DNA of 35,985 nt from an uncultured Flavonifractor sp. (GCA_944385585.1 CALWXU010000197.1:1-35985); one strand, 5' to 3'; counted from the stretch's first letter, positions 22,687 to 33,467 are shown. Numbers and translations are program-made. The notes: generated from the letters alone by a model not told the origin.

Positions 22687-23883
22687 ATGAATCTTGCACC
22701 CGACGATATTGTAATTCTGAGCAGGGCCAGAACCCCTGTGGGCGATTTCCTCGGATCTTTAAAGGATGTTAGTTTGGTTGATTTGACTACCGTTGCTGGG
22801 CAGGCAGCCTTGGAGAGGGCGGGTGTATCCCCCGAAGAAATTGACGAGGTCGTCATGGGATGCCTTTACAAGCACGGAAACAAGGGCAACCCGGCCCGGC
22901 AGGTACAGCTCAAACTGGGATGTCCCTCCAGTGGCTGGGCCTATACGGTTGACCAGCAGTGTGCCTCATCCATGAAAGCGTATGACTGTGCCTATCGCAG
23001 CCTAAAAACCGATGGCTGTCAGGTTGCCCTGGTTCTTGGCGGTGAGACCATGTCCCGGGCCCCCTATCTGACCTTGGGCGCTCGCACTGGGTTCCGCATG
23101 GGGGATGTCAAAATGATTGACTCTCTCACCTATGATGGACTCGTTTGCGCAATGATGGGTTATCACATGGGCGTAACCGCAGAGAATCTGGCTCAAGAGT
23201 ATGGGATCACCAGAGAGGAACAGGATGAGCTTGCTGTAATGAGCCATCAACGTGCCTACGCGGCAATGGAGGCTGGCAAATTTGATGCCGAAATGGTTCC
23301 CATTGAGGTGAAGACAAAGAAGGGAACTGTCATTGTGGATCGGGATGAGCATCCCAAAAAGGGCACCACGATGGAAGTGCTGAGCAAGCTGAAGCCGGCC
23401 TTCTTGAAAGAAAATGGGACTGTAACCGCTGGAAATGCCTCTGGCATCAATGACGGGGCCGCCGCTGTGGTGCTGACCACGGCTGCCTATGCCCAGGCAC
23501 ATGGGCTCCGGCCTCTCGCAAGGGTATTGTCCACAGTCAGTGCTGGTGTGGAGCCCCGCATTATGGGCATTGGCCCGGCTTACTCTATTCCAAAAGCTAT
23601 CCGTGAGGCTGGCTTGACGGCGGATGACATTGACTACTATGAAATCAACGAGGCCTTCGCGGCGCAGTTCTTGGCCTGTAATCGCGAACTGAAGCTGCCC
23701 ATGGACAAGGTCAATGCCAATGGTTCCGGCATCGCAATCGGACACCCAGTGGGATGCACTGGTGTGAGAATCATTGTGGGGTGTCTGTCGGAATTGATCT
23801 ATCGCCAGGCGAGATACGGGGTCGCCTCCCTTTGCGTTGGCGGCGGCCCATCCATGGCGACAGTCATTGAGCGAATCCCTTGA
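22687..23883 (+). CDS. thiolase (acetyl-CoA C-acetyltransferase family)
   Basis: 398 residues, usual length. Nucleophile C92 (in QQCASSMKA), N-E-A-F 321-324, H353 (in IGHPVG) and C383 (SLCVGGGPS) form the complete thiolase active site. It condenses two acetyl-CoA to acetoacetyl-CoA, or cleaves 3-ketoacyl-CoA. C92 is followed by ASS instead of the more usual GSG/SSG, a mild variation that occurs in the family. 29 bp after acyl-CoA dehydrogenase 1, same transcript. Confidence 0.92.
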   Translation: MNLAPDDIVILSRARTPVGDFLGSLKDVSLVDLTTVAGQAALERAGVSPEEIDEVVMGCLYKHGNKGNPARQVQLKLGCPSSGWAYTVDQQCASSMKAYDCAYRSLKTDGCQVALVLGGETMSRAPYLTLGARTGFRMGDVKMIDSLTYDGLVCAMMGYHMGVTAENLAQEYGITREEQDELAVMSHQRAYAAMEAGKFDAEMVPIEVKTKKGTVIVDRDEHPKKGTTMEVLSKLKPAFLKENGTVTAGNASGINDGAAAVVLTTAAYAQAHGLRPLARVLSTVSAGVEPRIMGIGPAYSIPKAIREAGLTADDIDYYEINEAFAAQFLACNRELKLPMDKVNANGSGIAIGHPVGCTGVRIIVGCLSELIYRQARYGVASLCVGGGPSMATVIERIP

Positions 23884-23922
23884 ATGCTTTGGAACGACTA
23901 ATATTGGAGGTCATAATAGATT

Positions 23923-24726
23923 ATGAACATACTTGTTTGTGTCAAACAGGTTCCGGATACCACAGAAATCAAGATCAATCCGGAGACCAACACCCTGATG
24001 CGGGAGGGGGTGCCCAGCATCGTCAACACCTTTGACGCCTTCGCGCTGGAGGCGGCGGCCCGGATCAAGGACAAAAACCCGGACAGCAAGATTGTAGTGG
24101 TGAGCATGGGCCCCGAGCAGGCCAAGGCGGCCCTGAAGGAGTGTCTGGCCATCGCGGCGGACAAGGCGTACCTGGTGTCGGACCGGGTCTTCGGCGGGTC
24201 GGACACCCTGGCTACCAGCTACATCCTCTCCAACGCCATCCGTAAGATTGAGGAGCTGGAGGGCAAGTTCGACGCTATCTTCTGCGGCAAGCAGGCCATC
24301 GACGGCGACACCGCCCAGGTGGGCCCGGAGATTGCCGAGCACCTGGACTATCCCCAGGTGACCTACGCCCTGGAGGCGGAGCTGGACGGGGACAGGCTGA
24401 AGGTCCTCAAGGAGGGCCAGGACGGCAACATGGTCATTGGCGTGAAGCTGCCCTGCCTGGTCACCTTCACCAAGCCCTCCTTTGACCCTCGCTACCCCAC
24501 CATCAAGCGCAAGATGGCGGCCAACCGGGCGGAGATCCCCACCCTCACCTCCGCGGACTTCCCGGACATCGACACCACCCGCATCGGCCTGAAGGGCTCC
24601 CCCACCCACGTGAAGCGGTCCTTCGTACCGGAGAAGAAGAAGGGCGGCATCAAGATCCAGGAAGAGACCAACGAGGAATCCGCGGCAAAGCTGGCAACGC
24701 TGCTCAGCGACGCCCACGTGATTTAA
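23923..24726 (+). CDS. etfB: electron transfer flavoprotein, beta subunit
   Basis: 267 residues, with VCVKQVPDT at the N-terminus and the ETF-beta signature segment V-E-x-P (here V-K-L-P-C-L-V-T). It takes electrons from acyl-CoA dehydrogenases together with EtfA. In butyrate formers EtfAB with butyryl-CoA dehydrogenase often bifurcates electrons from NADH to crotonyl-CoA and ferredoxin; that is known of the family, not shown here. Base use changes abruptly at this gene: third codon positions become almost all G or C. Confidence 0.95.
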   Translation: MNILVCVKQVPDTTEIKINPETNTLMREGVPSIVNTFDAFALEAAARIKDKNPDSKIVVVSMGPEQAKAALKECLAIAADKAYLVSDRVFGGSDTLATSYILSNAIRKIEELEGKFDAIFCGKQAIDGDTAQVGPEIAEHLDYPQVTYALEAELDGDRLKVLKEGQDGNMVIGVKLPCLVTFTKPSFDPRYPTIKRKMAANRAEIPTLTSADFPDIDTTRIGLKGSPTHVKRSFVPEKKKGGIKIQEETNEESAAKLATLLSDAHVI

Positions 24727-24742
24727 GAGGAGGGATACAGTC

Positions 24743-25747
24743 ATGGAAGCAAAGACCAAGGACCTGTGGGTCTATGTAGAGACCAAGGAGGACGGCTCGG
24801 CCAAGAGCGTGGGCCTGGAGCTGCTGGGCCCCGGCCGGGATCTGGCGGATAAGCAGGGCGGCAAGCTGGTGGCCGTGGTCATCGGCAGCGGTGTGGAGCA
24901 GGCCGTCAGCGATGCCTCCGCCCACGGTGCGGATCAGGTGATCGTGGTGGACGCCCCCGAGTTCAAGGAGTACACTACCGACGCTTACACCGCCGCCATG
25001 TATTATCTGATCGATAAGTACGGCCCCACTACTCTGCTCATCGGAGCCACCCCGGACGGTCGGGACATGGGCCCCCGCCTGTCCTGCCGCCTGAAGACCG
25101 GCCTGACGGCGGACTGTACCGGCCTGGACATCGACCCGGAGTCGGGCAACGTGGCCTGGACCCGCCCCGCCTTCGGCGGCAACCTGATGGCAACCATCCT
25201 CTGCCCGGACCACCGGCCCCAGATTGGCACCGTGCGTCCCGGCGTGTTTAAGAAGTCCGCCCCCGGCAACGCCAAGGCCGAGGTGGTCCGCGAGGAATTC
25301 CACGTCGCACCCGAGCAAATCCGCACCGAGCTCCTGGAGGTCATCCGGGAGGCGGCCGGTGAGCTGGTGGACCTGGAGGGCGCGGACATCATCGTCTCCG
25401 GCGGCCGGGGTGTGGGAGGCCCCGAGGGCTTTGCCCCTGTGAAGGCCCTGGCCGACGTGCTGGGGGCCACCGTGGGTGCCTCCCGCGCGGCGGTGGACTC
25501 GGGCTGGATCTCCCACGCCTACCAGGTGGGCCAGACGGGCAAGACCGTGGCCCCCAAGCTGTACATCGCCTGCGGCATCTCCGGCGCCATCCAGCACCTG
25601 GCCGGCATGTCCGGCTCAGACTGCATCGTGGCCATCAACAAGGACCCCGACGCCCCCATCTTCGACGTGGCGGACTACGGCATCGTGGGCAACCTCTTTG
25701 AGGTGCTCCCCGCCCTTACCGAGGAGATCAAAAAGCTGAAGGCGTAA
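24743..25747 (+). CDS. etfA: electron transfer flavoprotein, alpha subunit
   Basis: 334 residues with the C-terminal FAD domain: [11 protein letters not shown], then [10 protein letters not shown] and the C-G-I-S-G-A-I-Q-H motif. No N-terminal ferredoxin domain, so the soluble simple type. 16 bp after etfB with GAGGAGGG, same high-GC codon use. Forms the EtfBA heterodimer. Confidence 0.95.
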   Translation: MEAKTKDLWVYVETKEDGSAKSVGLELLGPGRDLADKQGGKLVAVVIGSGVEQAVSDASAHGADQVIVVDAPEFKEYTTDAYTAAMYYLIDKYGPTTLLIGATPDGRDMGPRLSCRLKTGLTADCTGLDIDPESGNVAWTRPAFGGNLMATILCPDHRPQIGTVRPGVFKKSAPGNAKAEVVREEFHVAPEQIRTELLEVIREAAGELVDLEGADIIVSGGRGVGGPEGFAPVKALADVLGATVGASRAAVDSGWISHAYQVGQTGKTVAPKLYIACGISGAIQHLAGMSGSDCIVAINKDPDAPIFDVADYGIVGNLFEVLPALTEEIKKLKA

Positions 25748-25829
25748 GGCCTTCCCAACCACGGCAGGAGCAGCCCCGGGCAGATCCATTTGCTGCCTTC
25801 CTCCTAGAATGGGTTGTTTCTTGTAATGC

Positions 25830-25863
25830 GCTTTGAGCTGTCTCTTGCCGGGCAGCTCAAAGC
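25830..25863 (+). other. intercistronic hairpin between etfA and bcd
   Basis: GCTTTGAGCTG (25830-25840) pairs perfectly with CAGCTCAAAGC (25853-25863), 12-nt loop, no T-run. Set in a 164-bp gap that is poorer in GC than either flank. Partial termination or processing is possible. Confidence 0.5.
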
Positions 25864-25911
25864 TGTATCTAGGCATGTTAAAAATTAGTAGATAAAGAAG
25901 GGAGCTACACT

Positions 25912-27054
<1,143 letters not shown>

Positions 27055-27097
27055 TATACGGATCGAACAACTACAGACATAGTCAGGAGGTTTATCA

Positions 27098-27874
27098 ATG
27101 AAATACGTAAAACTCGAAATTAACAACCACATCGGAATCGTTACCATCGACCGGCAGGAGGCGCTGAACGCCCTTAACAGCCAGGTGCTGACCGACCTAG
27201 ACGAGATGATCGACCAGGTGGCGGCGGACGATGAGATTTACGTCATGATTCTGACCGGCGCGGGCCGCTCCTTCGTGGCGGGCGCCGACATCGGCGAGAT
27301 GAAGGGCTTCTCCTCCATCGACGGTAAGCGCTTCGGCGTCCACGGCGGCGGTGTGTTCCTCAAGCTGGAGAACATGGCAAAGCCGGTGATCGCGGCGGTG
27401 AACGGCTTCGCCCTGGGCGGTGGCTGTGAGCTGTCCATGGCCTGCGACATCCGCCTGGCAAGCGAGAAGGCCCGGTTCGGCCAGCCCGAGGTGGGCCTAG
27501 GCATCACCCCCGGCTTCGCGGGCACCCAGCGGCTACCCCGCATCGTGGGCGTGTCCAAGGCCATGGAACTGATCCTTACCGCCAGGACTATCAAGGCCGA
27601 CGAGGCCAAGGCCATCGGCCTGGTCAGCGATGTCTATCCCCCCGAGGAGCTGATGCCCAAGGCCATCGAGCTGGCGGAGGCCATCTGTGCCAACGCCCAG
27701 ATCGCGGTGCAGGAGTCCAAGCGCTGCATCCGCATGGGCATGCAGACTGACATCGCCACCGGCTCCGCCTTCGAGGCCGAGGCCTTCGGCGTCTGCTGCG
27801 GCACCGAGGACAAGAACGAGGGCATGGGCGCGTTTTTGGAAAAGCGGGCGGAGAAGCACTTTAAAAACCGGTAA
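27098..27874 (+). CDS. crt: enoyl-CoA hydratase (crotonase)
   Basis: 258 residues. Both catalytic glutamates are there: E111 in G-G-G-C-E-L-S-M-A-C-D and E131 in F-G-Q-P-E-V-G-L-G, as are the oxyanion segments A-G-A-D (61-64) and G-G-G (107-109). It dehydrates 3-hydroxybutyryl-CoA to crotonyl-CoA, the hydratase that the PaaG-like gene at the operon start cannot replace. AGGAGG site before the ATG; 43 bp after bcd. Confidence 0.94.
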   Translation: MKYVKLEINNHIGIVTIDRQEALNALNSQVLTDLDEMIDQVAADDEIYVMILTGAGRSFVAGADIGEMKGFSSIDGKRFGVHGGGVFLKLENMAKPVIAAVNGFALGGGCELSMACDIRLASEKARFGQPEVGLGITPGFAGTQRLPRIVGVSKAMELILTARTIKADEAKAIGLVSDVYPPEELMPKAIELAEAICANAQIAVQESKRCIRMGMQTDIATGSAFEAEAFGVCCGTEDKNEGMGAFLEKRAEKHFKNR

Positions 27875-27890
27875 CAGGAGACTGGATGCA

Positions 27891-28739
27891 ATGAAAAAAG
27901 TAGTTGTCATTGGTGGCGGCGTCATGGGCCTCGATATTGCTCAGGTATTTGCCAAGGCAAACTTTGATGTAGTAATTCGGGATATCAGCGATGAGGTCAT
28001 TCATAATGCTGAAGCCAGGCTGAACAAAGCCTTGGATAAACAAATAAATAAAGGTAAGTTGAACGAACTCGGTAAGAAGGCTCTCATCGATAAGATCATT
28101 TTTACTACCGAGCTGACACTGGCCGCCGATGCTGACCTGGTCGTAGAGGCCGCCGTTGAGAATTTGGAGATTAAAAAGCAGGTATTTGCTCAGTTAGATA
28201 CTATCTGCAAGCCAAGCACAATTTTTGCCTCCAACACTTCATCTATCTCTATTTCGGCGATAGCCGCCGCCACCAAACGGCCGGATAAGTTCATTGGTAT
28301 TCACTTCTTTAACCCGGCTGCTGTTATGAAACTGGTAGAAGTCATCCGCGGAGCCAACACTTCGGACGAAACCTTTGATACAGTCTTCAAATTGGTCAAA
28401 GCAATCGGTAAGGAGCCTGTATCCGTCCACGAAGCGCCTGGTTTTGTCGTCAATAAAATCCTGGTGCCAATGATCAATGAGGCTTGCGATCTGGTCTATA
28501 CCGGCGTGGCTTCTATAGAAGGTGTTGACACCGCGATGAAGCTGGGCGCGAACCATCCCATGGGCCCCCTGGCCCTGGCTGATTTAATCGGCCTGGATAT
28601 TTGTTTGGCTGCAATGGATACCTTGTATAGCGAAACTCATGACTCTAAATATCGGGCCTCACTACTACTGCGCAAGATGGTGCGAGCTGGCTGGCTTGGC
28701 CGCAAAACTGGAAAGGGCTTCTATGATTACTCCAAATAG
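27891..28739 (+). CDS. hbd: 3-hydroxybutyryl-CoA dehydrogenase
   Basis: 282 residues. NAD(P)-binding G-G-G-V-M-G (8-13), catalytic H138 in I-H-F-F-N-P with S117 and N188 nearby, and a C-terminal domain ending G-F-Y-D-Y. Reduces acetoacetyl-CoA to 3-hydroxybutyryl-CoA. The start at 27891 has AGGAG; a much longer open frame that begins inside crt is not real. At this gene the base composition falls back to a lower GC content. Two broken relatives lie at 30430-30737 and 33118-33467. Confidence 0.94.
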   Translation: MKKVVVIGGGVMGLDIAQVFAKANFDVVIRDISDEVIHNAEARLNKALDKQINKGKLNELGKKALIDKIIFTTELTLAADADLVVEAAVENLEIKKQVFAQLDTICKPSTIFASNTSSISISAIAAATKRPDKFIGIHFFNPAAVMKLVEVIRGANTSDETFDTVFKLVKAIGKEPVSVHEAPGFVVNKILVPMINEACDLVYTGVASIEGVDTAMKLGANHPMGPLALADLIGLDICLAAMDTLYSETHDSKYRASLLLRKMVRAGWLGRKTGKGFYDYSK

Positions 28740-28849
28740 AGGCCGTCTAGGTTGCTGATCTACCAGTTCACACAACAAAATCCATTTTATAAATAGAAGG
28801 CAATTACCATAGCAACGATGAATTTTTTCTCTCCTTGGAGGTGCTAAGT

Positions 28850-30412
28850 GTGAGCAAAATTAAAAGCATCGATGAAGCGATTGATCTGATCCAGGATGGT
28901 GCGGTTGTCACAACATCTGGCTTTGTACTCTGGGGCATGGCGGATTGGGTATTTAAGGCTGTGGAGGATCGCTTTTTGAAAACCGGGCACCCAAACAACC
29001 TGGAATGTGTATTCACCGGGAGCGCCGGCTCAGAGGGTTCTGGCTATGACCGCTGGGCCCACGACGGACTTGTTTCCAAGATTATTGCAGGCCATTTCGG
29101 CTTGAATCCTAACTTTTGCAAATATGTAAGTGAAAATAAATGCCAGGCCTATAACTGGCCGCATGGGGCTATCCTGAATTCGCTTCGTGCCGCTATTTTG
29201 GGCCAGAAGCATTTCATGAGCAAGATAGGTCTGCAAACTTTCGTTGATCCTCGGCTAGAGGGCGGCAAGCTGAACCGTGTGACTACAGATGATCTAATCA
29301 GGGTAGTCGAATTTGAAGGCGAGGAGTGGCTATATTATCCTACGCCTAAATTTGACATCGGCATCATCCGTGGGACAACTGCAGATCAGAATGGCAATAT
29401 TTCAATCGAAGACGAATGTGGACCCATGAATATGCGTGATATTGCCATGGCGGTCAAAAGTTGCGGAGGCAAGGTAATTGTGCAGGTTAAAAATCTTTCC
29501 GCCAACAAGCTGACCGCAGATCGGATCGAAATTCCGGGTGTGTTTGTGGATGCTGTTGTGGTCTGCGAAGAACCGGAAAAATATCACCGCCAAACGAAAG
29601 ATATCTACTATTCGCCGAGATACGCCGGACATATTGATATTCCAACGGATGAGGTGAAAACACTGCCGCTCGACCCCCGTAAAGTGATTGCCAGGCGGTG
29701 TGCAATGGAGCTAAGGCCAAATTCCATCGTAAATCTTGGTATCGGCATACCAGAGCTTGTGGCGAATATTGCGGCGGAAGAAGGGTTTGCCGATGAAGTG
29801 GTCATGAGTGTCGAGGCCGGTATGCTTGGAGGTGTTTTGGGATCTGGCGACACATTCGGATGCGCAGTTAATGCCATCGGATTGTTATCTATGACCTATA
29901 ATTTCGACCTATATGATGGTGGAAATTTGGGCATGGCGGTTCTCGGCCTCGCGGAATGTGATGCAGAGGGCAATATCAATGTGAGTAAATTTGGCCCAAA
30001 GATTCCTGGCTGTGGCGGATTTATTGATATAACGCAGTCTACTCCCTTGGTGATCTTTGCTGGTACATTTACAGCAAGCGGTGCAAAGCTCGAAGCGGCA
30101 GACGGTGTATTGCGTATTTTGCAAGAGGGAAAGGTTAAGAAATTCAAAAATACGGTTCAACAGATTACTTTCAGCGGGGAGTATGCCGCCTCTTCTGGGC
30201 AAAAGGTGCTCTATGTCACAGAGCGGGCGGTTTTGGAACTGACAAAAGATGGGTTGATGCTGACTGAGATCGCACCTGGTGTCGACCTGCAGAGAGATAT
30301 TTTGGATCAGATGGAATTTAAGCCGTTAATTGCAAAAGACCTCAAAACAATGGATGCAAGAATTTTTGCTGATTGTAAGATGGGTTTCTATCCTAATCAC
30401 TGCGGCACATGA
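28850..30412 (+). CDS. family I CoA-transferase (fused alpha/beta, YdiF/propionate CoA-transferase type)
   Basis: 520 residues, GTG start with GGAGG 8 bp upstream (a TTG at 28835 overlaps this site). N-terminal alpha-like and C-terminal beta-like halves are fused. The catalytic glutamate is in V-M-S-V-E-A-G-M-L-G-G. It moves CoA between acyl-CoA and free acids such as acetate. It can serve as the last step of butyrate formation, or feed an acid (for example one made by the nitrilase) into the operon. Low-GC codon use like hbd. The gap before it (28740-28849) has no clear promoter. Confidence 0.88.
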   Translation: MSKIKSIDEAIDLIQDGAVVTTSGFVLWGMADWVFKAVEDRFLKTGHPNNLECVFTGSAGSEGSGYDRWAHDGLVSKIIAGHFGLNPNFCKYVSENKCQAYNWPHGAILNSLRAAILGQKHFMSKIGLQTFVDPRLEGGKLNRVTTDDLIRVVEFEGEEWLYYPTPKFDIGIIRGTTADQNGNISIEDECGPMNMRDIAMAVKSCGGKVIVQVKNLSANKLTADRIEIPGVFVDAVVVCEEPEKYHRQTKDIYYSPRYAGHIDIPTDEVKTLPLDPRKVIARRCAMELRPNSIVNLGIGIPELVANIAAEEGFADEVVMSVEAGMLGGVLGSGDTFGCAVNAIGLLSMTYNFDLYDGGNLGMAVLGLAECDAEGNINVSKFGPKIPGCGGFIDITQSTPLVIFAGTFTASGAKLEAADGVLRILQEGKVKKFKNTVQQITFSGEYAASSGQKVLYVTERAVLELTKDGLMLTEIAPGVDLQRDILDQMEFKPLIAKDLKTMDARIFADCKMGFYPNHCGT

Positions 30413-30429
30413 TTCCAAGTCCTATCATA

Positions 30430-30737
30430 CATCGCTACGGTCACTCGACAACCTGATGATTTCATTGGTACGTACTTCTTCAACCTCACCACCGTCACGA
30501 AGTTGGTGGAAGTTATGTGGAGGGTGTGGACACTGCCATGAAGCTGGGCGTCATCACTCCATGGCCCCCGACCTGGGCGACCTGATCGGCCTGGGCGGGG
30601 GCCTGGCTATCATGGACACCCTGCACAATGAGACCCACGACCTCAAGTACCGCGCCTCCCTGCTGATGCGCAAGATGGTCCGCGCAGGTAAGCTGGGCCG
30701 AAAGACCGGCGTGGGCTTCTATGACTACCGTAAATAA
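30430..30737 (+). pseudogene. hbd pseudogene (copy 2)
   Basis: Frame fragments match hbd: T-R-Q-P-D-D-F-I-G-T-Y-F-F-N-L (catalytic His changed to Tyr), K-L-V-E-V-M, then after loss of about 50 codons E-G-V-D-T-A-M-K-L-G, and in another frame the end G-L-A-I-M-D-T-L-H-N-E-T-H-D-L-K-Y-R through G-F-Y-D-Y-R-K. Small indels near 30550 shift the frame again. Followed directly by the 5' end of a butyrate CoA-transferase gene. Confidence 0.85.
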
Positions 30738-30746
30738 GGGGAGAGC

Positions 30747-30811
30747 ATGGATTTTCAAGCGATTTATCAGGAGAAGCTGACTACCGTCGAAAACGCGGTG
30801 AAGGCGGTCCG
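30747..30811 (+). pseudogene. 5' fragment of butyryl-CoA:acetate CoA-transferase
   Basis: After GGGGAG an ATG opens M-D-F-Q-A-I-Y-Q-E-K-L-T-T-V-E-N-A-V-K-A-V-R, the typical start of But-type CoA-transferases. The match ends at about 30811, exactly where the stop codon of the convergent sigma-54 activator begins. The matching 3' part is found 2.7 kb away at 33559-34107. Confidence 0.75.
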
Positions 30812-32260
30812 CTATCCATCTCTGGTGCCATCACACGGACGAAGGTTATGTTTTTTTAATTTATTTATAAGCGACTGACGGCTTATGCCGAGAATATGGG
30901 CGAGATGGGTTTGATTGGAACAGTTCCTTTGGCACGAATCAAGATAGAGGTTTTCAAAACGATCCATAGCCTCTTTGTAGGTGGCGCCGTCTCTTATAAG
31001 CTGCTCTATAACATCGGGAATTAAATAGGATGGTGCTGATGTGGATGCGGGCAAAAAATTAGCAGAATTTTTCTCCCTGTGCTCTTTATTCTCGATACTT
31101 CTGGATTTTGTTATATAGTAAGGAAGGTCTGAAATTTGAATCGTTGATGACTTGGCAAAAATAGCGGAACTCTCGATCACATTTTTTAACTCCCGAACAT
31201 TACCTGGCCAGGAATATTGTTTAAACACAGCGAGAACTTCATCGGAAACTCCACTAAATTGCTTGGACGAAGCTTCATTGTGGGCCTGTATGAAGTGCTC
31301 GGTAAGAAGCGGAATGTCCTCTTTCCGCTCCCGGAGAGGTGGGATTTCCAGGACAAAAGTGCTGAGCCGATAAAACAGATCACTTCTGATTTTACCGGAT
31401 TCCATACACTTGAATGGATCCTCATTGGTTGCCGCCACAACACGGAAGTCCAAGCTAATCTCCTTGTCAGAGCCAAGCCGATGGATCTTTTTTGTCTCCA
31501 ATGCGCGGAGGAGCTTAGCTTGGATGGAGTAGTCCAAAGAGTTGACCTCATCTAAGAACAGGGTGCCGCCGTTTACCTGCTCGAATATGCCCGGACTGTC
31601 AACGGAGCCCGTATAGACGCCCTTTTTGGTTCCGAAAAGCAGGCTCTCTGCCAACCCACCTGGGATAGCGGCGCAATTCTGGGAACAGAATTGCTTATTG
31701 CTCCGGAGGCTGAGGCCGTGGATGGCTTCCGCGACCATCTCCTTGCCGGTGCCAGTTTCTCCATAGACGAGGATGCTCGTGTCTGTGGCGGCAAGTTGAG
31801 CAATTTGCATTTTCAAGTATCGGAGTTTGGGGGAATTGCCAATGATGTCTTTGAGTTTATACATGGATTTGGCGGTTGCCTTAGGGAGGTTAATATCGAG
31901 ATATTTTTTGCTAGTTGCCGCATTCTGGGAGACGCAGACGGCACCGATAATCTTGCCCTCGAAGCGGACTGGATATACGTTTTCTACGATTTCGTGGCGA
32001 CTTCCGTCCTTGTGGATAACCTCGAAATGGTTGTGGAAGGAGGACTCCCCCCGCAGGGCTTTCAGCACGGAGCTCTCGCTGGGGTTGATATTGGTGAAGA
32101 CATCCAGAAAGTGCCGCCCAATGATCTCAGAGGGGGCGAAAGGGGATGCCTCCTGCTGAAATACTTTGTAGTACTGTATAATTCCTTTGTCGTCGATAAT
32201 CGTGACGGCATCCGCAAGGATATTCATCGCGATGATTTGATTGACATAATGTTCGATCAT
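30812..32260 (-). CDS. sigma-54-dependent PAS/AAA+ transcriptional activator
   Basis: 482 residues: an N-terminal PAS sensor (about 10-115), an AAA+ domain with Walker A G-E-T-G-T-G-K-E (167-174) and Walker B L-F-L-D-E (234-238), and a Fis-type helix-turn-helix at the end (L-A-H-I-L-G-I-S-R-Q-S-L). The sigma-54 contact loop, normally GAFTGA, reads G-V-Y-T-G-S (214-219), an unusual variant. GAGAGG site before the ATG. It is divergent to a transporter gene with a -24/-12 promoter, its obvious target. Its last codons overlap the junction with the CoA-transferase fragment. Confidence 0.92.
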   Translation of the reverse strand: MIEHYVNQIIAMNILADAVTIIDDKGIIQYYKVFQQEASPFAPSEIIGRHFLDVFTNINPSESSVLKALRGESSFHNHFEVIHKDGSRHEIVENVYPVRFEGKIIGAVCVSQNAATSKKYLDINLPKATAKSMYKLKDIIGNSPKLRYLKMQIAQLAATDTSILVYGETGTGKEMVAEAIHGLSLRSNKQFCSQNCAAIPGGLAESLLFGTKKGVYTGSVDSPGIFEQVNGGTLFLDEVNSLDYSIQAKLLRALETKKIHRLGSDKEISLDFRVVAATNEDPFKCMESGKIRSDLFYRLSTFVLEIPPLRERKEDIPLLTEHFIQAHNEASSKQFSGVSDEVLAVFKQYSWPGNVRELKNVIESSAIFAKSSTIQISDLPYYITKSRSIENKEHREKNSANFLPASTSAPSYLIPDVIEQLIRDGATYKEAMDRFENLYLDSCQRNCSNQTHLAHILGISRQSLINKLKKHNLRPCDGTRDG

Positions 32261-32294
32261 AGTATGCGGCCTCTCAAGAATTGAAAATCAAATG

Positions 32295-32326
32295 TTACAG
32301 TAAAAAGAATTAAACAAAAACTGTAA
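32295..32326. promoter_or_regulatory. candidate upstream activator site
   Basis: TTACAGT-N18-ACTGTAA, a perfect 7-bp inverted repeat 63 bp upstream of the -24 box of the divergent transporter promoter. Place and symmetry suit a binding site for the sigma-54 activator. Confidence 0.5.
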
Positions 32327-32388
32327 ATAATTATATACTATTCAAATTAAAAAGGCAAGAAAATCCCACATTTAGAACAGATATTGAC

Positions 32389-32405
32389 TTGGCACAGATA
32401 TTGCA
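32389..32405 (+). promoter_or_regulatory. sigma-54 (-24/-12) promoter
   Basis: TTGGCAC-N5-TTGCA. The GG at 32391-32392 and GC at 32403-32404 are separated by exactly 10 bp, matching the sigma-54 consensus. It lies 41 bp before the transporter start. Confidence 0.88.
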
Positions 32406-32446
32406 TCTAATAATGGTGAAGTTCAAAAAAGAAATGGGGGCTGAAA

Positions 32447-33117
32447 ATGAAAAAACAGAATTTTATGTTAGATGCAATCGTTGTTGGCCTGGCTCTGTTT
32501 TCGACATTTTTTGGGGCTGGGAACCTGATCTTTCCCCCGGCCGTAGGGCTGGAATCCGGTTCCGCATGGGTGATGGGTGCCCTGGGCCTGCTCCTTTCGG
32601 CTATCATCTTTCCAGTACTCTCAATTCTGGCGGTCAACAATGCGGGAAACGGCTCACAAGGGCTGATGATCCACGCTCACCGCAAATTGTATAACGCAAT
32701 GTCTATCTTGGGATGGCTGTTTATTGGCGTCGGCTCGTCAGTGCCTCGGTGCGGCGCAACCACCCATGAGCTGGGCGTGGTGAACCTGTTCCCTAACGTC
32801 TCTATCTGGGTGACAGTGATCGTGTTTTTTGTCCTGGTGTTTTTCTTTGCCAAGGACAAAGACTCGATTGTGGACAAACTGGGGAAATATCTCACCCCGT
32901 TGCTGATCATCATGCTGGCAATTGTCTTGATCAAGGGCATCGCCAGCCCGGTGGGAGAGCCGATTGAGCCCCAGGTCGATAATCCCTTTACCTCGGCGAT
33001 GCTCCAGGGTTACGCCATCGGTGATCTGCTTCTTGGTTTGATGTGCGCAAATATCTTTATTTACTCTATGCGGGCCAAAGGGTATGGCCCTAAACTGGAA
33101 AAGCGCGGCATTAACGA
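32447..33117 (+). pseudogene. BrnQ-type branched-chain amino acid transporter, truncated
   Basis: The first about 223 residues of a LIVCS-family sodium/branched-chain amino acid symporter (start M-K-K-Q-N-F-M-L-D-A-I-V-V-G-L, the F-F-G-A-G-N-L-I-F-P motif typical of BrnQ). Family members have about 430-450 residues and twelve helices; here six or so remain. Near 33115 the sequence changes to the 3' half of an hbd gene in another frame, giving a stop at 33160. The promoter is intact, so a half transporter may still be transcribed. Confidence 0.85.
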
Positions 33118-33467
33118 GGTTGGTCAAGGCCATTGGCAAGGAGCCGGTAGAGGTCAATGAGGCCCCCGGCTTCGTAGTGAACAAGATCCTGGTACCTATG
33201 ATCAACGAGGCCTGCGATCTGGTTTACACTGGTGTGGCCAGCGTAGAGGGCGTGGACATCGCCATGAAACTGGGCGCCAACCACCCAATGGGTCCTCTGG
33301 CACTGGGTGATCTGATCGGCTTGGATGTGTGCCTGGCCGTCATGGACACCCTCTACAACGAGTCCCATGACTCCAAGTACCGCGCCTCCCTGCTTATGCG
33401 CAAGATGGTGAGAGCCGGTAAGCTGGGCCGCAAGACCGGTAGCGGATTCTATGACTACACTAAATAA
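33118..33467 (+). pseudogene. hbd 3' fragment (copy 3)
   Basis: The last about 115 residues of 3-hydroxybutyryl-CoA dehydrogenase, matching intact hbd from about residue 168 to the end (V-K-A-I-G-K-E-P-V, then P-G-F-V-V-N-K-I-L-V-P to G-F-Y-D-Y-T-K) with few changes and no frameshift. The NAD-binding domain is missing. Codon use is more GC-rich than the intact hbd at 27891, so it is a separate lineage rather than a recent copy. Confidence 0.88.

Noticed and set aside
24704-25597. Long frames opposite etfA and neighbouring high-GC genes
   Set aside because: High GC removes stop codons on the antisense strand; no recognisable product.
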